A stretch of DNA of 64,000 nucleotides from SVFI01 sp045588655 (GCA_045588655.1 JAZNEP010000042.1:49401-113400), one strand, 5' to 3'. Shown: positions 44,375-53,206, counted from the stretch's first letter. Notes: generated by a model from the sequence alone, not told the origin. Program-made: numbers and translations.

Positions 44375-45397
44375 ATGGCAGAAAAGAAGATATTGGCTTT
44401 GATTACAGCAAGAAGCGGCTCAAAGAGCGTGGTGCATAAAAATATCCGCAAGATTAACGGGAAACCGATGATGGCCTATTCGATTGCACATGCGCAAGCT
44501 TCTAAATATATAAATAGGATTATTGTTTCAACCGATAGTGAAGAGTATGCGGAAATTGCGCGTGAATACGGAGCTGAGATACCTTTTATTCGGCCGGCGG
44601 AATATGCTACGGACACAGCGCTGGATATTGATGTATTCGAGCATGCACTTGGCTTTTTGAAAGAAAAAGAAAATTATGTTCCTGATATCGTTGTGCACTT
44701 AAGGCCAACTTATCCATATCGAGATCCGGCAGACATTGATACGATGATTGAGATGATGTTGGAGGATGAAACGGTAGATTCTGTTCGTAGTGTAAAGAAA
44801 AATGAAGTGGTTCCGCATAAAATGTGGTACCTCAAAGAGGACGGTACTTTGGATTCTCTTATGAAAGATATTCCGGAGGCGTACAATATGCCACGTCAGG
44901 CTTTGCCTGCGACATATATACAGAACGGAAATGTGGATTTGCTTCGTCCGCGAGTGGTGACAGAGTATCATTCTATGACCGGAAAAAATATCAAGGGATT
45001 CGAAATGAAAGAAATGTATGACGTGGATACGGAAGCAGATTTCTCCAGGGTTGCTGATCGGATAAAAATCTGTGGCGGAGGTCAACAATTTGTCTTTGAT
45101 ATTGATGGAGTGATTGCACTGAAACGTGAAGATCTCGACTATGCGCAGGCAGGACCAAATGAAGAGATGATTCGTATTGTGAATCAGCTTTATGATTGGG
45201 GCAATAAAATTGTACTGTTTACGGCAAGAGGTTATGTGACCGGAATTGACTGGAGGGAGGTCACGGAGAAGCAGATGAAAGATTGGGGTGTGAAGTATCA
45301 CGAACTCCATATGGGGAAACCAAACGCAGATTATTATGTGGATGACAAAATGCTGAGTCTGGATTTCTTGTATAAGGAGTTCGGAAACGAAAGTTAG
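44375..45397 (+). CDS. CMP-sugar (NeuA-like) cytidylyltransferase fused to a HAD domain
   Basis: Residues 1 to about 228 match acylneuraminate cytidylyltransferases: ILALITARSGSKSVVHKN, NRIIVSTDSEEYAEIA, VHLRPTYPYRDP. Residues about 235-340 form a HAD-like domain with motif I FVFDIDGVIAL, then IVLFTARGYVTG and YVDDKMLSLDF. It would activate a nonulosonic or related acidic sugar as a CMP donor, and the HAD part might dephosphorylate the free sugar phosphate first. No nonulosonic acid synthase genes are in the window, so the sugar (neuraminic, pseudaminic, legionaminic or other) cannot be named. Its stop overlaps the stop of the convergent gene. Confidence 0.7.
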   Translation: MAEKKILALITARSGSKSVVHKNIRKINGKPMMAYSIAHAQASKYINRIIVSTDSEEYAEIAREYGAEIPFIRPAEYATDTALDIDVFEHALGFLKEKENYVPDIVVHLRPTYPYRDPADIDTMIEMMLEDETVDSVRSVKKNEVVPHKMWYLKEDGTLDSLMKDIPEAYNMPRQALPATYIQNGNVDLLRPRVVTEYHSMTGKNIKGFEMKEMYDVDTEADFSRVADRIKICGGGQQFVFDIDGVIALKREDLDYAQAGPNEEMIRIVNQLYDWGNKIVLFTARGYVTGIDWREVTEKQMKDWGVKYHELHMGKPNADYYVDDKMLSLDFLYKEFGNES

Positions 45398-46719
45398 TTA
45401 TCACACTTATCGCACAGTGACATGAATTCAGCACAGGTATTTTTGATGAATTCCTCATCCGCGCTTCCCAGGCAATGCTGCAATGCACATGCGCAGTATT
45501 GTCTGACAAGTTGTGGATTGCCGATGTGTAGATGCAACTGTGCGGCATATAGATTGAGCTCGTAATTTTGCGGATCTTTTTCGAGGCCTCGCTCGACACT
45601 GATTTTTGCCTCTGCATATTCGCCAATGCCCATACGAATAATCGTTTCAATGGTATCAAGGTTTGCGGATTCAGGATAACTGTGTAAACGATAATGAACG
45701 AGTGCATTGTATGCGCACCGATAGTCCTCCTCCTGGATGGAAGAAAGCATAAGGTTCGTGTAGGTCTTAGCATCAAAATCCGGTAAAGGATGATAACCGG
45801 TAGCTTTGCGGAAAATGCGAAGCACATCGGTTTCAAATAACATATATTCTTGCTTGATAAAGGTAAGATAATTCGTATAGTCGTTTTTGCGTGTGGGATA
45901 CTCTTCCAGCATACGACATAATTTGGATAAAATATAGGATGCGGAATCCGTTTCGGAAAACTTATATTCAGAGGAAATTGGCACATCTTCTGAATAGGCG
46001 GCAGAGCCTGTTGTGTTTGTGGCAACAAGACAACCGCACATAGCAGCTTCTCTTGGGATGCGGTCTTTTCCAGGATGAGAACCAAAATCAACGTATATTT
46101 TTGCTTTTTTCATTGTTTCTCGCATGCCATATGGCGTCAATCCGCTTAGTGCCTGCCATTTGATTTGATAATCTGATTTGGCGATCAATTCGGCCGTTTT
46201 AGAAAATCCTTTTTTGGGATTAAACAAAATCACATCGTCACGTTCACTGTCACTTCCGGATTCGCTCTGAAGAAAAAACTCACCATTCAAATAATCAGAA
46301 AGATAGCATATTTTATCGGAATCGATATGTAATGTGTTTGTCAAAAAATTGATAGCATAGTGCGATTGAGCCAAATGTATCAGGTTGGTATGATGTTGCA
46401 TATTTGCAAGGTCTTCTTTGCTGTATACCGCATTATCGACACTGAGCCACCAAATAAAGCATCTGAAATTGGCCAGCTGGTGCAATAGAGGAATGTTGAT
46501 TTCTGGAACAATTACAATCGTATCCTCATTTTCTTCTATTTTTGTGCACCATGGAACCTGATACTTGTGATAGGATTCGCAGACCGGGTCAGTACCATCA
46601 ATAACATTGAGGTACAGCATTTTGGCCGGAAAGCCAAGCATATTTAGTTTATATCCCAATTGGTGCAAAAGTTCCGGACCACCGGTGGCCTTGTTTGCCG
46701 GGCACAATATATAAATCAT
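45394..46719 (-). CDS. GT-B glycosyltransferase with C-terminal TPR-like region
   Basis: The 441-residue protein opens with MIYILCPANKATGGPELLHQ and has FWWLSVDNAVYSKED, FGSHPGKDRIPREAAMCGCL, a sugar-donor-type motif near the middle, and a TPR-like C-terminus (YAEAKISVERGLEKDPQNYE, ALQHCLGSADEE). It begins 26 bases after the FliD-like gene on the same strand, so the two are probably one operon and the FliD-like protein is its likely partner. Its stop overlaps the stop of the CMP-sugar gene. Confidence 0.65.
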   Translation of the reverse strand: MIYILCPANKATGGPELLHQLGYKLNMLGFPAKMLYLNVIDGTDPVCESYHKYQVPWCTKIEENEDTIVIVPEINIPLLHQLANFRCFIWWLSVDNAVYSKEDLANMQHHTNLIHLAQSHYAINFLTNTLHIDSDKICYLSDYLNGEFFLQSESGSDSERDDVILFNPKKGFSKTAELIAKSDYQIKWQALSGLTPYGMRETMKKAKIYVDFGSHPGKDRIPREAAMCGCLVATNTTGSAAYSEDVPISSEYKFSETDSASYILSKLCRMLEEYPTRKNDYTNYLTFIKQEYMLFETDVLRIFRKATGYHPLPDFDAKTYTNLMLSSIQEEDYRCAYNALVHYRLHSYPESANLDTIETIIRMGIGEYAEAKISVERGLEKDPQNYELNLYAAQLHLHIGNPQLVRQYCACALQHCLGSADEEFIKNTCAEFMSLCDKCDN

Positions 46720-46745
46720 CGTTTTCCTCTACAATCTTTTGATTT

Positions 46746-48065
46746 TTAACAATAATTATTAAACAACATTCCGCTGTAGGCGCTGGTAATATACGGGGAA
46801 GGATAATTCTTGCCCGGATTCTTGTAAGCGACAATTGTTTTGTTCACATATTGTATCGGATTTAATGAAACCTGATTGCTTTTGCGAAGCATGGAATTGG
46901 CAAAATCTTTTACAGGAGAAAGTGCTTCTTCGTTTGTGGAATCAAAAGTAACTTGGCGCAATTTCTCTGTATTCACGGAAAGCTGTCCGTCAGAAGTAAA
47001 AGATAAACCGATGGTATCAAGGTCGCTGGCATAATGTCGAGATATATATCCGATTTCAGTTAAAAGCTGTGAGTTTTTGGTGTGCCGACTCGGATTTGCG
47101 GACACATGGTTGATAAAGTCATTATAGCTCGCAGCCAAAGACTGAATATTTTCGGATAAACTGTCAATATCATTCTTGAGTCCAATCTCAGTATAAAATC
47201 CCGGCTCACTACTTGGGCTGTTTAATGTGATTTCATAAACCTTTTCAACAGTAAATACATTTGAGGAAGCGGTTCGCTCGATACCGTTTACTTCAAATAG
47301 AGCATTGCAGGATGGCTGAGAAATACGATCGAGACCAAGATATTCAACAATGCCATTGGATTTACTCGTGTTTTCATCGTTGATTTCAAACAGGGTATCC
47401 TTTCCTTGGATAAGACCGGTAGAGGTTGACTCTAGTTTGAGGGCGCTTCTGCCTTCTCCGTCTTCTACAATGGAAGCATTCAATCCGATATTAGCGTTTG
47501 AGATTAATCGTTGCAAACGATTTTGTATATCTATATTTGTGTCGTCTTCGTGAAGATCGAACTGGAATTCATAACCGGTGTCTTTAATGGTTACATCAAA
47601 GGAATAGCTGCCCGGAGTAAGTGCTATGGACTCATCTGATGTGAGGGCGTTTCCGAGATTTACCTGCGGCTTTGCAAGTCTGGCAACTTCAAGTCGGAAA
47701 GTAGGGGCATCGGACGGTGTATCTCCCTCTAAAGCACCAAGATACTTGGCGGATGCAATCTCAGGATGAGAGGAATATGCCTTCTTTTGTCCGAGGATGC
47801 CGTTTTCATCAAGTGTACCTCGAGTCTCCATAATTGAGTTACGGAAAATACGCGCACTTTCCTTCAGTCCGACAGCATATGATTTTGAAGCCTCGCTTGT
47901 ATCAAGGATATATAGAGGAGACTCTTTATTTAATTTTACGATGGAATTATAGATGTTGCGCAAATCACTCTTTTTGTGAGCGTCCTGCGACGTAATGGAT
48001 TTTGGCGCATATTCTGCCATATAATAGTTGTATACTTGATTAAGTGCACCAAAGTTTACTGCCAT
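46746..48065 (-). CDS. FliD-like flagellar cap domain protein (divergent)
   Basis: The 439-residue product lacks the usual FliD N-terminal motif but has a middle part like the FliD core: FQFDLHEDDTNIDIQNRL, LISNANIGLNASIVEDG, LKLESTSTGLIQGKDTLFEI, and a helical, FliD-like C-terminus (NDIDSLSENIQSLAASYNDF). It may be a second cap-type or filament-associated protein, or a divergent adhesin. A SigA-type promoter precedes it, not SigD. AAAGGAGG precedes the ATG at 48065. A glycosyltransferase follows 26 bases later. Confidence 0.6.
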   Translation of the reverse strand: MAVNFGALNQVYNYYMAEYAPKSITSQDAHKKSDLRNIYNSIVKLNKESPLYILDTSEASKSYAVGLKESARIFRNSIMETRGTLDENGILGQKKAYSSHPEIASAKYLGALEGDTPSDAPTFRLEVARLAKPQVNLGNALTSDESIALTPGSYSFDVTIKDTGYEFQFDLHEDDTNIDIQNRLQRLISNANIGLNASIVEDGEGRSALKLESTSTGLIQGKDTLFEINDENTSKSNGIVEYLGLDRISQPSCNALFEVNGIERTASSNVFTVEKVYEITLNSPSSEPGFYTEIGLKNDIDSLSENIQSLAASYNDFINHVSANPSRHTKNSQLLTEIGYISRHYASDLDTIGLSFTSDGQLSVNTEKLRQVTFDSTNEEALSPVKDFANSMLRKSNQVSLNPIQYVNKTIVAYKNPGKNYPSPYITSAYSGMLFNNYC

Positions 48066-48169
48066 AAGAGCCCTCCTTTCTTCCTTGAAATTGCTGTTTG
48101 GTGGGATAAGAATAGACAATCCGTGTCAAAATCCCAGCATGGGCAAAATAAAGCTATTTTTATACATTA

Positions 48170-48198
48170 AATATATCACGCTGAGAAATCAAATGCAA
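48170..48198 (-). promoter_or_regulatory. SigA-type promoter of the FliD-like operon
   Basis: On the minus strand, TTGCAT (48198-48193), 17 bases, then TATATT (48175-48170), about 105 bases before the ATG. Confidence 0.7.
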
Positions 48199-48261
48199 GT
48201 GGTCTGCGGAAAGATATCCTATTTATAATAAGAAAAAACAGAAAAAACGCTAGAAAACAGC

Positions 48262-48290
48262 TTGACGATACAGTTTTCGTGTGATATATT
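48262..48290 (+). promoter_or_regulatory. SigA-type promoter of rpmG-secE-nusG
   Basis: TTGACG (48262-48267), 17 bases, TATATT (48285-48290). The leader is about 105 bases long. Confidence 0.8.
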
Positions 48291-48400
48291 TGTTTAGCGA
48301 GATGACATTAGGTCTTTTTTTTATGCTCAAAAAAAGATTGGATGCGCCATCGAAACTTAAGTTTAGATTAATGCCCATATAGGGAATGGAGGAACAGGAT

Positions 48401-48550
48401 ATGCGTACAAAAATTACTTTAGCTTGTACAGAATGTAAAAATCGTAACTACAATATGACAAAGGACAAAAAAACACATCCGGACAGAATGGAAACAAAGA
48501 AATATTGTAGATTTTGCAAAACTCATACTTTACACAAAGAAACAAAATAA
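48401..48550 (+). CDS. rpmG: 50S ribosomal protein L33
   Basis: A short gene of 49 codons: MRTKITLACTECKNRNYNMT, then KYCRFCKTHTLHKETK. Two CxxC pairs bind zinc. L33 is a component of the large ribosomal subunit near the E site. GGAGGAACAGG precedes the ATG. It heads secE-nusG, a common order. Confidence 0.93.
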   Translation: MRTKITLACTECKNRNYNMTKDKKTHPDRMETKKYCRFCKTHTLHKETK

Positions 48551-48576
48551 TCCGTTTTAAGATAGGAGTAAAAGTT

Positions 48577-48771
48577 ATGGGAGAAAGTAATACAGAGAAA
48601 AAAGGCTTTGCTGAAAGCTTAAAAGCAGAATTTGGTAAGATTGTTTGGCCAAATAAAGCTACGCTCGGAAAGCAGTCGGTAGCAGTAACCATCATTTCGG
48701 TGATTTTGGGACTGATTATTGCATTGCTTGATACGGTTATTCAATACGCAATCAACTTTATTACAATGTAA
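48577..48771 (+). CDS. secE: preprotein translocase subunit SecE
   Basis: A 64-residue protein with one transmembrane helix near the C-terminus (VAVTIISVILGLIIALLDTV) and the conserved amphipathic stretch before it (FGKIVWPNKATLGKQS). SecE clamps SecY in the membrane. The ATG at 48577 follows GATAGGAG; longer frames start inside rpmG. nusG follows after 15 bases. Confidence 0.93.
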   Translation: MGESNTEKKGFAESLKAEFGKIVWPNKATLGKQSVAVTIISVILGLIIALLDTVIQYAINFITM

Positions 48772-48786
48772 AGCGAGGGTGGCAAT

Positions 48787-49305
48787 ATGGCAGAAGCAAA
48801 CTGGTATGTAGTCCATACCTATTCAGGTTATGAAAATAAAGTCAAAGCCAATATTGAAAAAACAATTGATAATCGTCATTTGGAAGAGGAGATTCTTGAG
48901 GTTAGAGTTCCTATGCAGGACGTTGTCGAAATGAAGAATGGAGCTAAGAAAACAGTTCAGAAGAAGATGTTTCCTGGCTATGTGTTAATCAATATGGTGA
49001 TGAATGACGAAACCTGGTATGTTGTCCGCAATACACGCGGTGTTACAGGTTTTGTCGGACCGGGAAGTAAGCCGGTTCCGCTTACAGAAGCAGAAATGAA
49101 GCCGCTTGGAATCAAAACGGAAAATATTTCTGTTGATTTTGAAGAAGGAGATATGATCGCTGTTGTGGCCGGCGTATGGAAAGATACAGTCGGTATGGTT
49201 CAGAGAATGGACTTTAATAAACAGACAGCGACAATCAATGTAGAACTGTTCGGACGTGAAACGCCGGTTGAAATCAGTTTTGCAGAAGTAAGAAAGATGT
49301 CGTAA
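48787..49305 (+). CDS. nusG: transcription termination/antitermination protein NusG
   Basis: A 172-residue protein with the NGN domain (WYVVHTYSGYENKVKANIE, MFPGYVLINMVM) and a C-terminal KOW domain (FEEGDMIAVVAGVWKDTVG). NusG binds RNA polymerase and Rho or the ribosome and controls elongation. It precedes the L11/L1 operon after 120 bases. Confidence 0.95.
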   Translation: MAEANWYVVHTYSGYENKVKANIEKTIDNRHLEEEILEVRVPMQDVVEMKNGAKKTVQKKMFPGYVLINMVMNDETWYVVRNTRGVTGFVGPGSKPVPLTEAEMKPLGIKTENISVDFEEGDMIAVVAGVWKDTVGMVQRMDFNKQTATINVELFGRETPVEISFAEVRKMS

Positions 49306-49372
49306 GACGAATTTGAAACGAAGTTCATAGGATGAATTCCTACTTATATATAAGAAGGTTCAGCTCGTGAGC

Positions 49373-49404
49373 TGTGGGAGGGTCATAAGATCCGCCACTA
49401 CCAC
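49373..49404 (+). promoter_or_regulatory. L1-binding operator before rplK
   Basis: TGTGGGAGGGTC-ATAA-GATCCGCCACTACC is a hairpin of the form that ribosomal protein L1 binds in its own mRNA, which copies the 23S site. A near-identical structure lies before rplA. A small GC-rich hairpin (CAGCTC GT GAGCTG, 49361-49374) adjoins it. Confidence 0.7.
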
Positions 49405-49425
49405 AATTTATTAGGAGGTGCCAAA

Positions 49426-49851
49426 ATGGCAAAGAAAGTAGAAGGATACATTAAGTTACAGATCCCTGCTGGTAAAGCTACACCAGCACCACCTGTTGGT
49501 CCTGCACTTGGACAGCATGGTGTTAACATCGTTGAATTTACAAAACAGTTCAACGCAAGAACAGCTGATCAGGGAGATATGATTATCCCTGTAGTAATCA
49601 CAGTTTATGCTGACAGAAGTTTCAGTTTTGTAACCAAAACTCCACCTGCAGCAGTACTTCTTAAAAAAGCTTGTAAGATTCAGTCCGGTTCTGCAACACC
49701 TAACAAAACAAAGGTTGCAACAATCTCTAAAGCGGATTTGCAGAAAATCGCAGAGACAAAAATGCCAGACTTAAACGCAGCAAGTCTTGAAGCTGCTATG
49801 AGCATGATCGCTGGTACAGCAAGAAGTATGGGAATCACAGTAGAAGAATAA
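49426..49851 (+). CDS. rplK: 50S ribosomal protein L11
   Basis: A 141-residue protein, full family length: KLQIPAGKATPAPPVGPALG, VEFTKQFNART and the rRNA-binding C-terminus. L11 forms the GTPase-associated centre with L10-L12. It is controlled with rplA by L1 through the upstream operator. AGGAGGTGCC precedes the ATG. Confidence 0.95.
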   Translation: MAKKVEGYIKLQIPAGKATPAPPVGPALGQHGVNIVEFTKQFNARTADQGDMIIPVVITVYADRSFSFVTKTPPAAVLLKKACKIQSGSATPNKTKVATISKADLQKIAETKMPDLNAASLEAAMSMIAGTARSMGITVEE

Positions 49852-49880
49852 GATTCCGGTAACGCAGTAATTTGATATAT

Positions 49881-49913
49881 AGTGGGAGAGCCTTTCGGTT
49901 CGCCACTACCACT
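49881..49913 (+). promoter_or_regulatory. second L1-binding operator before rplA
   Basis: AGTGGGAGAGCC-TTTC-GGTTCGCCACTACC: the same design as the operator before rplK (shared GTGGGAG and CGCCACTACCAC) with a different loop. Two copies, one before each gene, allow separate control. Confidence 0.7.
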
Positions 49914-49927
49914 AGGAGGTAAACAAA

Positions 49928-50617
49928 ATGAAACATGGAAAAAAATATAGCGATGCTGCAAAAGCGTTCGACCGCACAGTGCAGTACGAGCCAGCAGAAG
50001 CTATCGCATTAGCAAAAAAAGCAGCAGTTGCAAAATTTGATGAAACAATTGAAGCACATATCCGTACAGGATGTGATGGACGTCATGCAGATCAGCAGAT
50101 CCGTGGCGCTGTAGTTCTTCCAAATGGAACAGGTAGAACAGTTCGTGTTTTAGTATTTGCTAAAAACGATAAATTAACAGAGGCAGAAGCAGCTGGAGCT
50201 GATTATGTTGGAGGAGAAGAACTCATTCCAAAGATTCAGAATGATGGATGGTTAGATTTCGACGTAGTTGTTGCTACACCTGATATGATGGGTGTTGTTG
50301 GTCGTCTTGGTAAAGTATTAGGACCAAAAGGATTAATGCCAAACCCTAAGGCTGGTACAGTAACTATGGATGTTACAAAGGCTGTAAATGATATCAAAGC
50401 AGGTAAGATCGAATACAGATTGGATAAGAACAACATTATCCATGTGCCGATTGGAAAAGCTTCTTTTGAAGAAGAAAAATTGCAGGAAAACTTTAATGCA
50501 CTTATGGAAGCGATTGTAAAAGCAAAACCAAGTACATTAAAGGGACAGTACTTAAAGAGTGTAACACTTGCTCCGACTATGGGTCCTGGTGTAAAGGTTA
50601 GCACAGTTAAATTCTAA
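49928..50617 (+). CDS. rplA: 50S ribosomal protein L1
   Basis: A 229-residue protein, standard length: LPNGTGRTVRVLVFAK, MGVVGRLGKVLGPKGLMPNP, GKASFEEEKLQENF. L1 binds the mobile stalk of 23S rRNA and represses its own operon. A terminator follows, then unrelated genes before rplJ. Confidence 0.95.
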   Translation: MKHGKKYSDAAKAFDRTVQYEPAEAIALAKKAAVAKFDETIEAHIRTGCDGRHADQQIRGAVVLPNGTGRTVRVLVFAKNDKLTEAEAAGADYVGGEELIPKIQNDGWLDFDVVVATPDMMGVVGRLGKVLGPKGLMPNPKAGTVTMDVTKAVNDIKAGKIEYRLDKNNIIHVPIGKASFEEEKLQENFNALMEAIVKAKPSTLKGQYLKSVTLAPTMGPGVKVSTVKF

Positions 50618-50669
50618 TTCTATTTCTTGTGGTTTGAAAGCAAGTTGTTGAAAAAAGAATGAGATTGAA

Positions 50670-50704
50670 TGAGTGGTTGACATTGTCAATCACTCATTTT
50701 TTTT
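50670..50704 (+). terminator. rho-independent terminator after rplA
   Basis: A 12-base-pair stem (TGAGTGGTTGAC / GTCAATCACTCA, one G-T pair) with an ATT loop and a run of eight T residues. Confidence 0.9.
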
Positions 50705-50755
50705 GTATACTTTCAATGGATTATTTTAAACAAAAGTTAGAGTAAGAGGGAATTT

Positions 50756-52036
50756 ATGAAGAAAAATAGTAAGAAAATATGTATATCTTTTGCAATCGCT
50801 TTTATTGCGACTTTGTTGATTGGCGGATTGGCTTTGGGGGTGTATTCCAAATATTCGCTCAAAATGGCAAGTGAGAATACGGAGGTATTGCAGGTGATTG
50901 AGACAGATGCAGAGATAGAGGGGGACGAACAGGCGACACAAAATGAAGTGCAAAATGAGCAGGAGGAGCAGATAAAGCAGGAATCTGAGTCGGAAGGTGA
51001 CTCGAAGGTCTTGGCGAACGATGCGGAGATAGAGGGAGAAGTGGAAAAAGAGATTGAAGAAATGCCGGGAGAAAGTGGGAGTGTTACATTGACATTTGGA
51101 GGTGATATCTGTTTTCATGACCCGTTTGCGAATATGGGAGCACTGGTTTCGCGTGGAGGGACAATGGAAACCTGCATTGATCGAGATCTTTTGATGGAGA
51201 TGAGGGAGTCGGATATCTGTATGGTGAATAACGAGTTTCCTTATTCGGATAGGGGGGCTCCGATTCCGGAAAAGACATTTGCTTTCCGTAGCAAACCGGA
51301 GAATGTGAAGTTGTTGCATGAGATGGGGGTGGATATTGTTTCTTTGGCCAATAATCATGCATACGACCACGGAGAGGAGGCTCTTTTGGATACGCTTTCT
51401 GTTCTGGAAAATGCTGATGTGAAGTATGTTGGTGCAGGAAGGAATCTGGAGGAGGCTTCGCAGGCGGTGTTTTTTGATGCGAATCAAGTGAGGGTTGCTA
51501 TTCTTTCGGCAACCCAGATTGAACGTATGGAAAATCCGGATACCAGAGGTGCCACAGAAAACAGCCCCGGAGTTCTTCGTTGTTTTTCGGAAAAAGAACT
51601 GAATCATTTTTTGACTGTGGTGGAGAATGTGAAGAAGCGGTGTGATGTACTGGTGGTATATATGCATTGGGGAACAGAGAATACAGATGAACTTGATTGG
51701 GCACAGCCGTATCAGGCACAGCTAATCGCTAATGCGGGAGCGGATATAATTGTGGGAGCGCACCCGCATTGCTTACAGGGAATTGATCAGGTGAGTGGTG
51801 TTCCGGTAATTTATAGCCTTGGGAATTATTGGTTCAATTCAAAAGCAATGGATACTGCGTTGCTAAAGGTGAAAGTAAATGGTGAAGGGATAGAAAGTGT
51901 CCAAATTATCCCTGCAAGGCAGGAAAATTGTAGCACGTCAATGTTGCATGAAGAAGAGGCGCAAAGGGTTCTGGGGTATTTACAAGGAATCTCGTCCAAT
52001 GTCATGATTGATCGGGATGGATATGTGACATGGTAA
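50756..52036 (+). CDS. CapA-family metallophosphatase-like membrane protein
   Basis: A 426-residue protein. It has an N-terminal membrane anchor (residues 9-27), a Glu/Gln-rich linker, then the CapA (PGA_cap) fold: TFGGDICFHDPF, MVNNEFPYSDRG, SLANNHAYDHGEEALLD, VVYMHWGTENTDE, VGAHPHCLQG, with the His and Asp residues of a calcineurin-like site. CapA is needed for poly-gamma-glutamate capsule export, but related proteins occur widely with unclear roles. No pgsB or pgsC neighbours are present. It lies alone with a terminator on each side, between rplA and rplJ. Confidence 0.8.
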   Translation: MKKNSKKICISFAIAFIATLLIGGLALGVYSKYSLKMASENTEVLQVIETDAEIEGDEQATQNEVQNEQEEQIKQESESEGDSKVLANDAEIEGEVEKEIEEMPGESGSVTLTFGGDICFHDPFANMGALVSRGGTMETCIDRDLLMEMRESDICMVNNEFPYSDRGAPIPEKTFAFRSKPENVKLLHEMGVDIVSLANNHAYDHGEEALLDTLSVLENADVKYVGAGRNLEEASQAVFFDANQVRVAILSATQIERMENPDTRGATENSPGVLRCFSEKELNHFLTVVENVKKRCDVLVVYMHWGTENTDELDWAQPYQAQLIANAGADIIVGAHPHCLQGIDQVSGVPVIYSLGNYWFNSKAMDTALLKVKVNGEGIESVQIIPARQENCSTSMLHEEEAQRVLGYLQGISSNVMIDRDGYVTW

Positions 52037-52071
52037 TGGAGAGATAATAAAATTATGTTTTATCAATTAAT

Positions 52072-52104
52072 AAAAAGACTTGGAAAACTTTCTAAGTCTT
52101 TTTG
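52072..52104 (+). terminator. rho-independent terminator after the capA-like gene
   Basis: AAAAAGACTT and AAGTCTTTTT pair around a short inner loop (GGAAAACTTTCT, itself partly paired). Confidence 0.8.
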
Positions 52105-52152
52105 TTATATTTTAAGATTTTATGAAGTACCTTTTCTTTCTTTGTTTTAAAA

Positions 52153-52161
52153 TGCTATAAT
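52153..52161 (+). promoter_or_regulatory. possible extended -10 promoter of the lipoprotein gene
   Basis: TGC-TATAAT (52153-52161) is an extended -10 element; no good -35 is seen. Confidence 0.4.
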
Positions 52162-52230
52162 TAAATAAAGTTATTGGTAAAATCTAATTTGTATAAAATA
52201 TAGAAAATAAGTATTAAGGAGGTTTTGATT

Positions 52231-53088
52231 ATGAAAAAATATATATTAACAATATTATCTATTATTATATGTGTATTATGCCTTATGGGATGTTCATTCT
52301 CAAATTTAAATGAAGAAGTTGAATTAGCAGTAAGTTCAACAGCAGATTATCCAGCTTCAATTATGGTAAATGATATGATTTATTTATTAGGTCAAGCAAT
52401 TCTAGCTGAGGTTGATGAGAGTGCTATTATTGGATATACAAATTCATATACAGATAGTTTTCCTTCTAAAAACGGAGAAACAAATTTTAATAGAGAATTA
52501 AATATGCCTTATGCTGAAGTAGAAGGCGGTATTGCTGTTTTGTATGAAAATGAGTGGTATTTATGTACTCCTAAAGAATCTAATAAAACAGAAACTATTA
52601 CCTATAATGGAAAAGAATATCTTAAGTCTGAATTATGTGATGCTACATTACATTGGTTAGAACTATCTGAGCAAGAAAGAATGTATTCATCTTATTTACC
52701 ACCAGAATTTATGATTTTTGAAGAAACATGGGGAATCACTCTTGCAGCAGAAAATGTTACTCCGGAAGGTTTAAAAATTAAATGTACTCAATCAGCAGGA
52801 GGAGCAACAGGAGAATTACAAACTGGAAGTTGGTACATTGTTGAGAACTGGACTAAAGAAAATGGATGGAAAGAAATACCTTATGTTATAGAAGGTGAAA
52901 TTAGTTGGACTGCTGAAGCATGGATTATCCCAATGAATGACACTTGTGAATGGGAAGTAAATTGGAATTGGTTATATGGTTCTTTACCTGCAGGTAAATA
53001 CAGAATAGGAAAAGACATAATGGATTTCAGAGAAACAGGCAATTATGACAATTCTATTTATTTTGTAGAGTTTGAGATTACAGACTAA
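52231..53088 (+). CDS. lipoprotein with C-terminal Ig-like domain
   Basis: The 285-residue product begins with a lipoprotein signal peptide ending LCLMGC (lipobox, Cys at about residue 22). The last 120 residues form an Ig-like domain found in some clostridial proteins (WGITLAAENVTPEGLKIKC, WTAEAWIIPMNDTCEWEVNW, LPAGKYRIGKDIMDFRETG). AAGGAGG precedes the ATG at 52231. The gene is distinctly AT-rich and uses codons such as TTA heavily, unlike the ribosomal genes beside it. This, and its place within the ribosomal region, suggest recent acquisition. Its ligand or role is unknown. Confidence 0.75.
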   Translation: MKKYILTILSIIICVLCLMGCSFSNLNEEVELAVSSTADYPASIMVNDMIYLLGQAILAEVDESAIIGYTNSYTDSFPSKNGETNFNRELNMPYAEVEGGIAVLYENEWYLCTPKESNKTETITYNGKEYLKSELCDATLHWLELSEQERMYSSYLPPEFMIFEETWGITLAAENVTPEGLKIKCTQSAGGATGELQTGSWYIVENWTKENGWKEIPYVIEGEISWTAEAWIIPMNDTCEWEVNWNWLYGSLPAGKYRIGKDIMDFRETGNYDNSIYFVEFEITD

Positions 53089-53176
53089 AAAATATAAAAA
53101 ATCTTTATATCCCTTATAATTGCAGGGATTTAGGTATCCTTCTATTTCTGGATAATATAAAAAGCGAAAAATGTGC

Positions 53177-53204
53177 TTGACACGCTGTGAGGGGGTGTGA
53201 TAAT
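53177..53204 (+). promoter_or_regulatory. promoter of the rplJ-rplL operon
   Basis: TTGACA (53177-53182), 16 bases, GATAAT (53199-53204) with TG two bases before the -10. Confidence 0.8.
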
Positions 53205-53206
53205 CT

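Larger units (their letters stand above)
48066..48400. other. divergent intergenic region
   Basis: No gene is seen in these 335 bases. They hold two back-to-back SigA-type promoters, one for the FliD-like operon and one for rpmG-secE-nusG. Confidence 0.7.
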
